Below, piece by piece: positions 1 through 5,945 of a stretch of DNA of 12,577 bases. The position numbers and the translations under genes are program-made. The notes beneath the pieces were generated by a model, which did not search any database, was not told the DNA's origin, and saw only the letters and a program-made list of their open reading frames with translations. The stretch covers positions 1-12,577 of the forward strand of contig JAEOTI010000748.1 of assembly GCA_016839955.1 (NCBI GenBank), written 5' to 3'. Source of the DNA: Candidatus Hodarchaeota archaeon (GTDB lineage: Archaea > Asgardarchaeota > Heimdallarchaeia > Hodarchaeales > YT1-057). The first letter of the stretch is position 1; each line of letters opens with the position of its first letter.

Positions 1-1
1 C

Positions 2-1042
2 TGGCTTCTTAAGGATGTTCGACAATCAAAAAATTATAAAAGCTTACCTGCTCCAACTGCTCAACAAATACTACGACTTCTAGACAAAAACTGGCTCTCT
101 TTTTTTAAAACTACCAAAGACTGGAAAAAACACCCGGAAAAGTATCTTGGTCGACCTAGACTTCCAAAGTATCGTAAAAAGAACGGCGAATTTCTATTAC
201 CATTCACGAATCAACAGGTACGACTCAAAAATGGGTTTCTTTACCTCCCCAAAGCTATTCTGAAGATCAAAACACGAATTACTCACAAACTCAAAGGGGC
301 GCGGATTCTTCCCCAAGGAGTCGGCTACTTGTTAGAAGTCCTGTACGAGGGAGAAACACTTCAATTACAATCTCAACAGAACAGAATTGCAAGTATTGAT
401 TTAGAACTCGACAATCTTATAACTTTAATAAATAACATTGGTGAACAACCAATTGTTATTAATGGTAAGAGTATTAAAGCTTTAAATCAATTTTTTAACA
501 AACGAAAGAGTCGTTTGCAAAGTATTTATGATAAAATCGGAGTTAAGAAGAGTAAAAAACAACAACAAATGTTCTTAAAACGAAAAAAACAAATAAAAGA
601 CCGCCTACATAAAACCAGTCGCTTTGTGGTTGACTGGTGTCTCAACAACAACATTGATACCTTAATTGTCGGCTACAATAAAAACTGGAAACAATCCATC
701 AACATAGGGAAGAGGAATAATCAGCATTTTGTGAACATCCCTTTTTATATGGTAATAAAACAGTTAGAGTACAAGTGTGAAGACAACGGAATTCATTTCA
801 TTACAACTGAGGAGGGCTATACCTCAAAATGTTCTTTCCTCGACAACGAACCTATCCAACATCGCGCTAAGTATCAAGGCAAACGAATTAAGCGAGGATT
901 ATTCCAAGCATTAGATGGAACTCTAATCAATGCCGATGTCAACGGAGCCTACAACATTCTGAGAAAAGTAGTTCCCAACGCTTTTGCGGAGGGAATAGCG
1001 GGTGTTGGGTTACACCCTAAACGAATTGAATTATTTGTTTGA
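2..1042 (+). CDS. tnpB: TnpB, RNA-guided nuclease/accessory protein of an IS200/IS605 (IS1341-like) element; 5' end outside window
   Basis: The frame is open from base 2 to the TGA at 1040-1042, giving 346 visible residues. Members of this family are about 400 residues, so roughly 50 N-terminal residues lie outside the window. No start inside the window is credible: the region before the TTG at 329 still matches the family N-terminal part (GRPRLPKY at about 147-170). RuvC-like landmarks are IASIDLELDNL (Asp codon 398-400), VGYNKNWKQ, EEGYTSKCSFLDNE (Glu codons 809-814) and NADVNGAYNILRK (Asp codon 935-937). The glutamate seems to sit in the YTSK block rather than after the VGYN block, and the usual CxxC zinc ribbon is absent; both fit this TnpB subfamily. 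TnpB proteins are RNA-guided DNA nucleases that help retain the element. No tnpA is visible, so the element could be a lone tnpB or continue to the left. The visible part has no frameshift or stop. Confidence 0.92.
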   Translation, partial: WLLKDVRQSKNYKSLPAPTAQQILRLLDKNWLSFFKTTKDWKKHPEKYLGRPRLPKYRKKNGEFLLPFTNQQVRLKNGFLYLPKAILKIKTRITHKLKGARILPQGVGYLLEVLYEGETLQLQSQQNRIASIDLELDNLITLINNIGEQPIVINGKSIKALNQFFNKRKSRLQSIYDKIGVKKSKKQQQMFLKRKKQIKDRLHKTSRFVVDWCLNNNIDTLIVGYNKNWKQSINIGKRNNQHFVNIPFYMVIKQLEYKCEDNGIHFITTEEGYTSKCSFLDNEPIQHRAKYQGKRIKRGLFQALDGTLINADVNGAYNILRKVVPNAFAEGIAGVGLHPKRIELFV

Positions 1043-1050
1043 AAACAAAT
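1033..1050. repeat. Perfect hairpin at the tnpB stop codon
   Basis: ATTTGTTT at 1033-1040 and AAACAAAT at 1043-1050 are exact reverse complements around a 2-base spacer that is part of the tnpB stop codon. IS200/IS605 elements carry subterminal hairpins at their right end, and the 3' end of tnpB normally overlaps the guide (omega) RNA. This hairpin is therefore a candidate right-end or omegaRNA structure. The role is inferred; the symmetry is directly visible. Confidence 0.6.
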
Positions 1051-1155
1051 GAATTATCTGACTCATTTGGTATAACCTGCCCATCGCTAACTATTAGTTC
1101 TTATTAATTTGGTAGGATTATCATAATAGTACAATTTGGTTCATTTGTTTTCAAA
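1038..1155. repeat. 16-bp perfect inverted repeat bounding the tnpB 3' flank (candidate right end / omegaRNA region)
   Basis: The 16 bases at 1038-1053 (TTTGAAAACAAATGAA) recur as their exact reverse complement at 1140-1155 (TTCATTTGTTTTCAAA), 86 bases apart. The enclosed non-coding stretch has further short copies of ATTTGGT at 1065, 1107 and 1134. In TnpB elements the guide RNA scaffold runs from the tnpB 3' end to the element's right end, so this interval is the natural place for it. No target site or second element copy is available to fix the boundary. Confidence 0.5.
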
Positions 1156-1301
1156 ATTATTGGTTTCAATTAATCCAACTCTTTTCAGATATGTTCATAG
1201 CTATATGGTTTCCACTAAGCAAAAACGATAAAGATGGTTCCAAAAGATTCCTAATAAAAACCTGAATGGAAGTTAAAGGTAGTATTGACGGTTAAATAAA
1301 A

Positions 1302-1309
1302 ATTTAAAG
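1302..1309 (+). promoter_or_regulatory. Candidate TATA box of the tRNA-Thr gene
   Basis: An ATTTAAAG-type element lies about 30 bases upstream of the first mature tRNA base (1337). This is the spacing expected for an archaeal box A with initiation a few bases before the tRNA. Position and composition are the only support. Confidence 0.4.
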
Positions 1310-1336
1310 ATGGTTTTGAAAATAAAATTGGTGTAA

Positions 1337-1444
1337 GCCACCGTGGCTTAGCCCGGTAGAGCGCCTCCTTGGTATGTGTGAACGAATTTTTGTACACGCC
1401 CGTATAGGAGGAAGTCGGGGGTTCAAAGCCCCCCGGTGGCTCCA
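1337..1444 (+). tRNA. tRNA-Thr (anticodon GGT) with a 31-nt intron and encoded CCA
   Basis: A full cloverleaf can be drawn. The acceptor stem is GCCACCG (1337-1343) with CGGTGGC (1434-1440), then discriminator T1441 and encoded CCA (1442-1444). The D stem is GCTT/GAGC (1346-1349, 1359-1362). The anticodon stem is CCTCC/GGAGG (1364-1368, 1407-1411). The T stem is GGGGG/CCCCC (1417-1421, 1429-1433) with loop TTCAAAG. Removing 1375-1405 leaves the anticodon loop TTGGTAA, the usual Thr loop with anticodon GGT at 1371-1373. A U at position 73 fits archaeal tRNA-Thr. The isotype rests on placing the intron at 37/38, which the bulge-helix-bulge-like fold supports. Confidence 0.93.
1375..1405 (+). 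other. Archaeal tRNA intron (canonical 37/38 position)
   Basis: This 31-base insert lies between A37 (1374) and A38 (1406). A bulge-helix-bulge-like fold can be drawn. The exon stem is CCTCC/GGAGG, with a 3-base bulge ATA at the 3' cut. The central 4-bp helix pairs TTGG with CCGT and contains one U-U mismatch and one G-U pair. A 3-base bulge TAT spans the 5' cut, and the intron stem is GTGTG/CACGC. Archaeal tRNA splicing endonuclease would cut within the two bulges. The central helix is weaker than the strict motif. Confidence 0.85.
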
Positions 1445-1467
1445 GTTATTGCTCTTGGGATTTATAT

Positions 1468-1480
1468 GTTTTACTTTTAT
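1468..1480 (+). terminator. Possible T-rich terminator after the tRNA
   Basis: Two short T runs (GTTTTACTTTTAT) lie about 25 bases after the CCA. Archaeal RNA polymerase stops at U-rich tracts without needing a hairpin. The tract is broken, so the call is weak. Confidence 0.3.
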
Positions 1481-1516
1481 CAAATGCATCTTAAATACGT
1501 TGATAGAAGACGAAAA

Positions 1517-1564
1517 ACATTGATATTACATTGAATTCTGTTAAGATAGTTTAATCTCAATGTA
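1517..1564. promoter_or_regulatory. Operator-like cluster: three ACATTGA half-sites (two direct, one inverted)
   Basis: ACATTGA occurs at 1517-1523 and again at 1528-1534, an 11-base step or about one helical turn. The inverse copy TCAATGT is at 1557-1563. Including flanking bases, 1527-1534 and 1557-1564 form a perfect 8-bp inverted repeat with a 22-base spacer. The cluster is about 35-80 bases upstream of the candidate TATA box of the GTPase gene, so regulator binding is plausible. In such AT-rich DNA chance cannot be excluded. Confidence 0.3.
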
Positions 1565-1597
1565 TTTCAAGCACGATAGGAATTCTTAATTGGGACT

Positions 1598-1608
1598 ACT
1601 TATAATCA
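1598..1608 (+). promoter_or_regulatory. Candidate TATA box of the GTPase gene
   Basis: ACTTATAATCA lies about 65-70 bases before the ATG at 1671. Initiation some 25 bases downstream would leave a leader of about 40 bases that carries the AGGTGA ribosome binding site at 1659-1664. This is based on composition and spacing only. Confidence 0.35.
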
Positions 1609-1670
1609 AAATTTGAAAAAAAATCATGTTTCTTTCTTGAACACCCCAACCATTGATTAGGTGAAGCCTT

Positions 1671-2276
1671 ATGAGCTCTGAGAGCAGAACAATGTTAGAC
1701 GGAACACGTATGCTTAAAGTGGTTTTATGTGGACCATCTGGCGTTGGTAAAACATGTTTAGTTCATCGCTATGTTGATGGTCGCTTTTGGGAAGGAACCA
1801 AAAGAACTATCGGTGTAGATTTTAGTTTAAAACGAATTGAACTCGACAGCGAAACTACCAAAATAACCAACCCCTATGATCTTCAAGCATCATTACAGCT
1901 CTGGGATTTCGCAGGAGAGTCCAGATTCAAAACAATGTTACCTACATATGCTCGTGGTTCACAAGGTGTTCTTCTTTCATTTGATCTTTCCAGCCCTCAA
2001 ACTTTAGTGGAACTCAAGGACTGGTATTCTGTTATAACCCAACATATTAAATCTACAGTTCCTATTATACTCACTGGTCTCAAACAAGACCTGCCTTGGA
2101 AAAAATCCACGGTTGAAGATGCAAAAGCTTTTGTTAAAGAAAAAAATCTCTTTGATTTTCAAACCACTTCATCACTTGAAGGAACCGGAGTAAACGAGAC
2201 TTTTATGTTCTTAACTCGTGCCATGTTAGCTACTCATTGGGGAATTGGAGAACTTCAAAAGCCTCATATTGAATAA
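1671..2276 (+). CDS. Rab/Ras-like small GTPase with divergent G motifs
   Basis: This 201-residue protein has the Ras-superfamily G-domain plan. G1 is GPSGVGKT (21-28). Switch I is Rab-like TIGVDF, with Thr46 as the G2 threonine. G3 is WDFAGESRF (78-86). G4 reads LTGLKQDL (134-141) and G5 reads TTSSLEG (165-171). Several deviations stand out. The residue equivalent to Ras Gln61 is Glu83. The G4 Asn of NKxD is Leu137. The G5 SAK is replaced by SSL. About ten extra residues separate switch I from G3. There is no C-terminal cysteine motif, so prenylation is not expected. The ATG is preceded by AGGTGA at 1659-1664 with a 6-base gap, which supports this start over the in-frame Met8 and Met14. Such GTPases are expanded in Asgard archaea. 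The specific role and membrane partner are unknown, and the gene is convergent with malic enzyme. Confidence 0.9.
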   Translation: MSSESRTMLDGTRMLKVVLCGPSGVGKTCLVHRYVDGRFWEGTKRTIGVDFSLKRIELDSETTKITNPYDLQASLQLWDFAGESRFKTMLPTYARGSQGVLLSFDLSSPQTLVELKDWYSVITQHIKSTVPIILTGLKQDLPWKKSTVEDAKAFVKEKNLFDFQTTSSLEGTGVNETFMFLTRAMLATHWGIGELQKPHIE

Positions 2277-2291
2277 ATCAAATTGAGCACC

Positions 2292-2320
2292 AAAAACATG
2301 TTAAAAAAGGGAGAAAAGGG
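2292..2320 (-). terminator. U-rich terminator of the malic enzyme gene
   Basis: On the minus strand, just after the malic enzyme stop, the transcript would carry CCCUUUUCUCCCUUUUUU and then another run of five U. Such U-tracts are typical archaeal terminators. They lie in the 47-base gap between convergent genes. Confidence 0.5.
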
Positions 2321-2323
2321 AGC

Positions 2324-3730
2324 TCAGCTTAAATCAGCTGGCTTAATGAATTCCTTTTCCATTAAAACCTTAGTCATTTCCCTTGATCGACGAATAATTG
2401 CTTCGGCTTTTTGGTAGATTTCATCTCGGCTTGGCTTTATTCGAGCGGTACCATCTTTTATAGCTTGAAGAGCACAAGCTGTAGCTTCTCGGGGGAAAAC
2501 TTCCCAATCGTCCATTGTTGGTACAATGTATTCAGGGCCAAAACGATCTTCTTTATCTTCAGCTGTTTGTGCAATCTCTCTTGCAGCTGCAATGACCATA
2601 TCGTCTGTAATTGTATAAGCATGGACATCAAGAGTCCCACGAAAAATACCTGGGAAACCTAAAGAATTATTAATTTGGTTAGGGAAATCACTCCTGCCAG
2701 TTGCAATAACCTTTATCCCACATTCCTTAGCATCCCATGGCCAGACTTCTGGTACAGGATTTGCTGCAAAAAAGGCGATAGCATCATCAGCCATAGTTTT
2801 TAATGCTTCAAGAGGTACTAAAGGTGGATCATACTGTCCACGAGATGCAGAAGCACAAAGAAGAACATCTACACCTTTAACTGCTTCTTCAATCCCACCA
2901 GTTCGGCCCTCACAGTTGGAATTAAGAGCAAAATGCCATTTTTGTTTGAAATTCTCTTGTAATGTCTTTTTGTCTTCTCGGTTAGGATGTAAGATTCCTT
3001 TACTATCAACAACCATGATATTTTTGATTGACACACCAGCTGAGACCAAAACACGTGCAATGGTAATATTTGCAGCTCCTGCACCAATCAGAGTTATCAT
3101 TGCTTCATTCATTTTCTTTCCGACAATTTTAAGCGCATTGATGACACCTGCAACTTCAATGGAAGCGGTACCTTGCGCATCATCATGCCAGACAGGGATT
3201 CGCATATCTTTGTCATTACGAAGACGATCTAATATATCAAAACACTTAGGTTGAGCAATATCTTCAAGGTTAATGCCTCCAAAAGAAGGTTGAATGTTTT
3301 TGACAGTCTGAATAAACTCTTCAGTTTCGGTACATTCTAAACAAACTGGAAACGCATCAACACCCCCGAGGTACTTGAAGAGAAGGGCTTTTCCTTCCAT
3401 GACCGGTAATCCGGCTTCTGGACCGATATTTCCCAAACCTAGGACCCTTGATCCATCACTAACGACAGCAACATTGTTCCACTTGTTAGTTTGCGAATAT
3501 AGGGGTTCTATATTATTTACCTTTAAACCCTCTTCTATCATTCGACATGCACGGGCGACTCCAGGAGTATACCACACTCCAAAGGCATCAAAACCCCATA
3601 CAGAACATTTCGGAATGATTTCAATTTTTCCTTGATAAAATGGATGAAGCTTTTCAGATAAACGATTAGGCTCATCTGCTTTTCTAAGTAAAGCCTCAAC
3701 ATCAGGTTTTTCATCTTGTGGTTCAGACAT
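2324..3730 (-). CDS. Malic enzyme (malate dehydrogenase, oxaloacetate-decarboxylating, NAD(P))
   Basis: This cytosolic enzyme of 468 residues oxidatively decarboxylates malate to pyruvate and CO2 with NAD(P) reduction. Family blocks appear in order: YTPGVA (54-59, catalytic Tyr54), SDGSRVLGLGNIGP (91-104), MEGKA (111-115, catalytic Lys114), INLEDI (153-158, metal ligands Glu155/Asp156), HDDAQGTA (182-189, metal Asp), nucleotide-binding GAGAAN (216-221) and GRSDFPNQINNSLGFPGIFRG (345-365). The length fits the bacterial/archaeal short form with a small C-terminal extension. HDDAQGTA differs from the common bacterial HDDQHGTA and resembles the DDIQGTA of eukaryotic enzymes. The ATG has GGTGA 10 bases upstream (complement of 3741-3745). 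Asp242 at the end of the second Rossmann strand hints at NAD, but cofactor choice is uncertain. Confidence 0.95.
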   Translation of the reverse strand: MSEPQDEKPDVEALLRKADEPNRLSEKLHPFYQGKIEIIPKCSVWGFDAFGVWYTPGVARACRMIEEGLKVNNIEPLYSQTNKWNNVAVVSDGSRVLGLGNIGPEAGLPVMEGKALLFKYLGGVDAFPVCLECTETEEFIQTVKNIQPSFGGINLEDIAQPKCFDILDRLRNDKDMRIPVWHDDAQGTASIEVAGVINALKIVGKKMNEAMITLIGAGAANITIARVLVSAGVSIKNIMVVDSKGILHPNREDKKTLQENFKQKWHFALNSNCEGRTGGIEEAVKGVDVLLCASASRGQYDPPLVPLEALKTMADDAIAFFAANPVPEVWPWDAKECGIKVIATGRSDFPNQINNSLGFPGIFRGTLDVHAYTITDDMVIAAAREIAQTAEDKEDRFGPEYIVPTMDDWEVFPREATACALQAIKDGTARIKPSRDEIYQKAEAIIRRSREMTKVLMEKEFIKPADLS

Positions 3731-3838
3731 TTTCTTTATCTCACCAATAAAAGTAAAAAATAATCTTTTAACAAAAATAAGAACTTTTACTTCTCGCCTA
3801 AAGCGAAAAAAGCTCTTCTAAGCAATTGAAATCTGTTT

Positions 3839-3858
3839 AAAATTTATGTATAAATTTT
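3839..3858. promoter_or_regulatory. Perfect 9-bp AT-rich palindrome in a divergent promoter region
   Basis: AAAATTTAT (3839-3847) and ATAAATTTT (3850-3858) are exact reverse complements around GT. TATA-like sequence is therefore present on both strands midway between the malic enzyme start (3730) and the small gene start (3975). It could act as a two-way promoter or as a regulator site overlapping the TATA boxes. The rest of 3731-3974 is AT-rich with no coding signal. Confidence 0.4.
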
Positions 3859-3961
3859 CGGATTCTTAACAAAATTAGTGAAATTACAAATGAGTATTAT
3901 CTCAATAACATTCCAAGTCTTTTTTCTTGATCTATTTATTTCTCTTAGGCAACAAAATCTT

Positions 3962-3967
3962 AGGAGA
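3962..3967 (+). promoter_or_regulatory. Ribosome binding site that sets the small-protein start
   Basis: AGGAGA lies 7 bases before the TTG at 3975. No comparable site precedes the in-frame TTG at 3927, so the shorter protein is preferred. Confidence 0.6.
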
Positions 3968-3974
3968 CAAACCA

Positions 3975-4343
3975 TTGATCACAGGAGCATCAGTAATTCG
4001 GATGGACACCATTGAAGGACCAAAGGTTGAATATTCTTGTACAAAGACCTCTTCTGAAACTCAAGATTTCTTTTCAAGAAAAAATTTAGTCCAATTATAT
4101 ACAATCTCTGTAATGAATCCTGCGAATATCCCCAGAATGATTCAATATAACAAAGGAACTTGTCTTATCTCTTTGTACCAAACAGTAGAAGAAGGTAACG
4201 TACTCCTTACTATGCTACTAGACAAAAATACTCCTAAAAATTTTCAGGATCGCCAGTGGAAAAGACTAAGGTCAATACATGGGAGATTAAAAACAATAGA
4301 TAAATTATCTAAAGCTTTAGAGAAAATGATCAATGAGCCATAG
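3975..4343 (+). CDS. Small soluble protein, function unknown; possible longin/roadblock-like fold
   Basis: The 122-residue product has no membrane segment or signal peptide. I do not recognise its family firmly. The N-terminal SVIRMDTIEGPKVEYS (6-21) follows a hydrophobic strand-RxD-GPxxxYS pattern. A central hydrophobic hairpin-like stretch (62-83, TCLISLYQTVEEGNVLL then MLLD) and basic C-terminal helices (91-119) follow. This alternation recalls the longin or roadblock modules common in Asgard archaea, but that is pattern-level inference. The frame also opens at a TTG at 3927 (138 residues); the TTG at 3975 is chosen because AGGAGA sits 7 bases before it. It lies 48 bases upstream of glpK on the same strand and may be cotranscribed. 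A role in controlling glycerol use or trafficking cannot be claimed. Confidence 0.7.
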   Translation: MITGASVIRMDTIEGPKVEYSCTKTSSETQDFFSRKNLVQLYTISVMNPANIPRMIQYNKGTCLISLYQTVEEGNVLLTMLLDKNTPKNFQDRQWKRLRSIHGRLKTIDKLSKALEKMINEP

Positions 4344-4378
4344 TTGCTAATAGAAAAAACTATGTAGTTTTATCCAGT

Positions 4379-4382
4379 GGAG
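4379..4382 (+). promoter_or_regulatory. Ribosome binding site that sets the glpK start
   Basis: GGAG lies 9 bases before the GTG at 4392. The alternative GTG at 4377 has no purine-rich site upstream. Starting at 4392 also puts the phosphate-loop Asp at residue 11, the same place as in the E. coli enzyme. Confidence 0.5.
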
Positions 4383-4391
4383 TTAAAGTCT

Positions 4392-5894
4392 GTGCTCCAA
4401 GACGAGTATATAGCAACGATTGATCAGGGAACTACAGGAACACGATTCATATTATTTGACCTGCAAGGTAACCCTAAATATTCTGCTTATGAAGAACACA
4501 AACAACTTTTTCCTCGACCTGGTTGGGTTGAACATGACGCAGCTGAAATATGGGAAAAAACAAAGAAAGTTATTCGTTTAACTCTAGAAAAGGGAAAAGT
4601 TCAACCAAAGCAAATTCAAGGAATAGGAATTACGAATCAAAGAGAAACTACTGTTTTATGGGATCGGGAATCTGGTCAACCACTCTTTAACGCCATTGTT
4701 TGGCAAGATAGGCGCACTGCTGATCGGTGTGAAAATCTAAAAAGATCTGATATGAATAAGGTTATACAAGAAAAGACAGGTCTAATAGTTGATGCGTATT
4801 TTTCTGCTACCAAGATTGAATGGCTTCTCACCAACAATTCTAATATTCGAGAAAAAATTAAGCAAAATCAAGTATGTTTTGGAACGATAGACAGCTTCTT
4901 AATTTTCAAACTATCAGGTGGAAAAGCCCACGTTTCTGATGTTTCTAATTGTGCTCGTACAATGTTGTTTAATATAGAAAAACTGAATTGGGATGGAGAA
5001 TTACTTGAAGAATTTCGTGTTCCTGAAAATATTTTACCAGAACCAGTCTCTTCCAGTGAAGTGTATGGAGAAACTTGTTCTGAAGCATTTCCAGACAATA
5101 GAATGATACCTATTTGTGGAGATTTAGGAGATCAACAAGCAGCTCTTTTTGGACAGACATGTTTTAAACCTGGACAGGCAAAAAATACATATGGTACTGG
5201 TTCATTCATGTTAATGAACGCTGGATCCAAAATTGTTCGATCAAAAAATCATTTGTTGACAACCATAGCCTGGAATGTTAATAATCAAACTTCTTATGCT
5301 TTAGAAGGATCTATCTTTATAACTGGCGCAGCAATTCAATGGTTAAGAGATGGTTTGGAAATAATTGGTTCTGCTAATGATTCTGAAGACTTAGCAAGCC
5401 AAGTTACCAGTAGTGACGGAGTATACTTTGTTCCTGCATTTGTTGGACTTGGTGCCCCTTATTGGAATCCATATGCACGGGGGACAATTGTAGGAATCAC
5501 TCGAGGGACAACAAAGGCACATCTAGTTCGCGCTACTTTAGAAGCGATATGTTTTCAGACAATTGATGTTGCAAAGGCAATGGTTTCTGATTCCGGAATT
5601 GACTTTACATCGCTGAGAATAGATGGGGGGGCCGTAAAAAATAATTTACTTTGTCAACTCCAAGCAGACCTAATGGGAATTCCAATTATAAGACCAAAAG
5701 TTGAAGAAACAACAGCTTTAGGGGCAGCTTATGCAGCAGGATTAGCTTGTGATTTTTGGAACGATTTAGAGACCCTGAAAGCCAATTGGCAAATAGAAAG
5801 AAAATTTGAGCCTTCATTATCACCCGAAGAAAGAGAAAAAAGATACAAGTTCTGGAGTCGAGCTATTGAACGAAGTTTAAACTGGGAACAATAA
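4392..5894 (+). CDS. glpK: Glycerol kinase
   Basis: This FGGY-family enzyme of 500 residues phosphorylates glycerol to sn-glycerol-3-phosphate with ATP in the cytosol. It shows IDQGTTGTR (10-18, phosphate loop with Asp11), NQRETTVLWD (82-91, glycerol-binding Arg84/Glu85), VWQDRRTA (103-110, Trp104), Tyr136 in AYFSATK, GDLGDQQAALFGQ (243-255, catalytic base Asp247), TYGTGSF (266-272), FVGLGAPYW (350-358) and the adenosine-site block DGGAVKNN (411-418). Length and all catalytic residues match the family, so it should be active. The start is GTG; a second GTG at 4377 would add five residues but lacks a ribosome binding site. It ends 51 bases before the end of the convergent membrane-protein gene. 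Glycerol-3-phosphate could feed glycolysis through a G3P dehydrogenase, which is not in this window. Confidence 0.97.
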   Translation: MLQDEYIATIDQGTTGTRFILFDLQGNPKYSAYEEHKQLFPRPGWVEHDAAEIWEKTKKVIRLTLEKGKVQPKQIQGIGITNQRETTVLWDRESGQPLFNAIVWQDRRTADRCENLKRSDMNKVIQEKTGLIVDAYFSATKIEWLLTNNSNIREKIKQNQVCFGTIDSFLIFKLSGGKAHVSDVSNCARTMLFNIEKLNWDGELLEEFRVPENILPEPVSSSEVYGETCSEAFPDNRMIPICGDLGDQQAALFGQTCFKPGQAKNTYGTGSFMLMNAGSKIVRSKNHLLTTIAWNVNNQTSYALEGSIFITGAAIQWLRDGLEIIGSANDSEDLASQVTSSDGVYFVPAFVGLGAPYWNPYARGTIVGITRGTTKAHLVRATLEAICFQTIDVAKAMVSDSGIDFTSLRIDGGAVKNNLLCQLQADLMGIPIIRPKVEETTALGAAYAAGLACDFWNDLETLKANWQIERKFEPSLSPEEREKRYKFWSRAIERSLNWEQ

Positions 5895-5945
5895 GCTAAC
5901 GAAGGTTATAAAGAAAGTCCTCCCCCCAAAATTACGTTTCTTTGT

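Noticed and set aside
1230..1315. Direct repeat AAAGATGGTT at 1230-1239 and 1306-1315
   Set aside because: It is only ten bases, with no third copy and no link to element ends; it could be chance in AT-rich DNA.
1304..1489. Minus-strand 61-residue reading frame across the tRNA
   Set aside because: It runs antisense through the tRNA-Thr gene and its composition is explained by the tRNA stems; it has no ribosome binding site.
2411..3635. Several 60-112 residue frames on both strands inside the malic enzyme gene
   Set aside because: All are shadows of a strongly conserved coding frame and show no family motifs.
3927..3974. N-terminal extension of the small protein from a TTG at 3927
   Set aside because: No ribosome binding site precedes it, while AGGAGA is ideally placed for the TTG at 3975, so the 48 bases are treated as leader.
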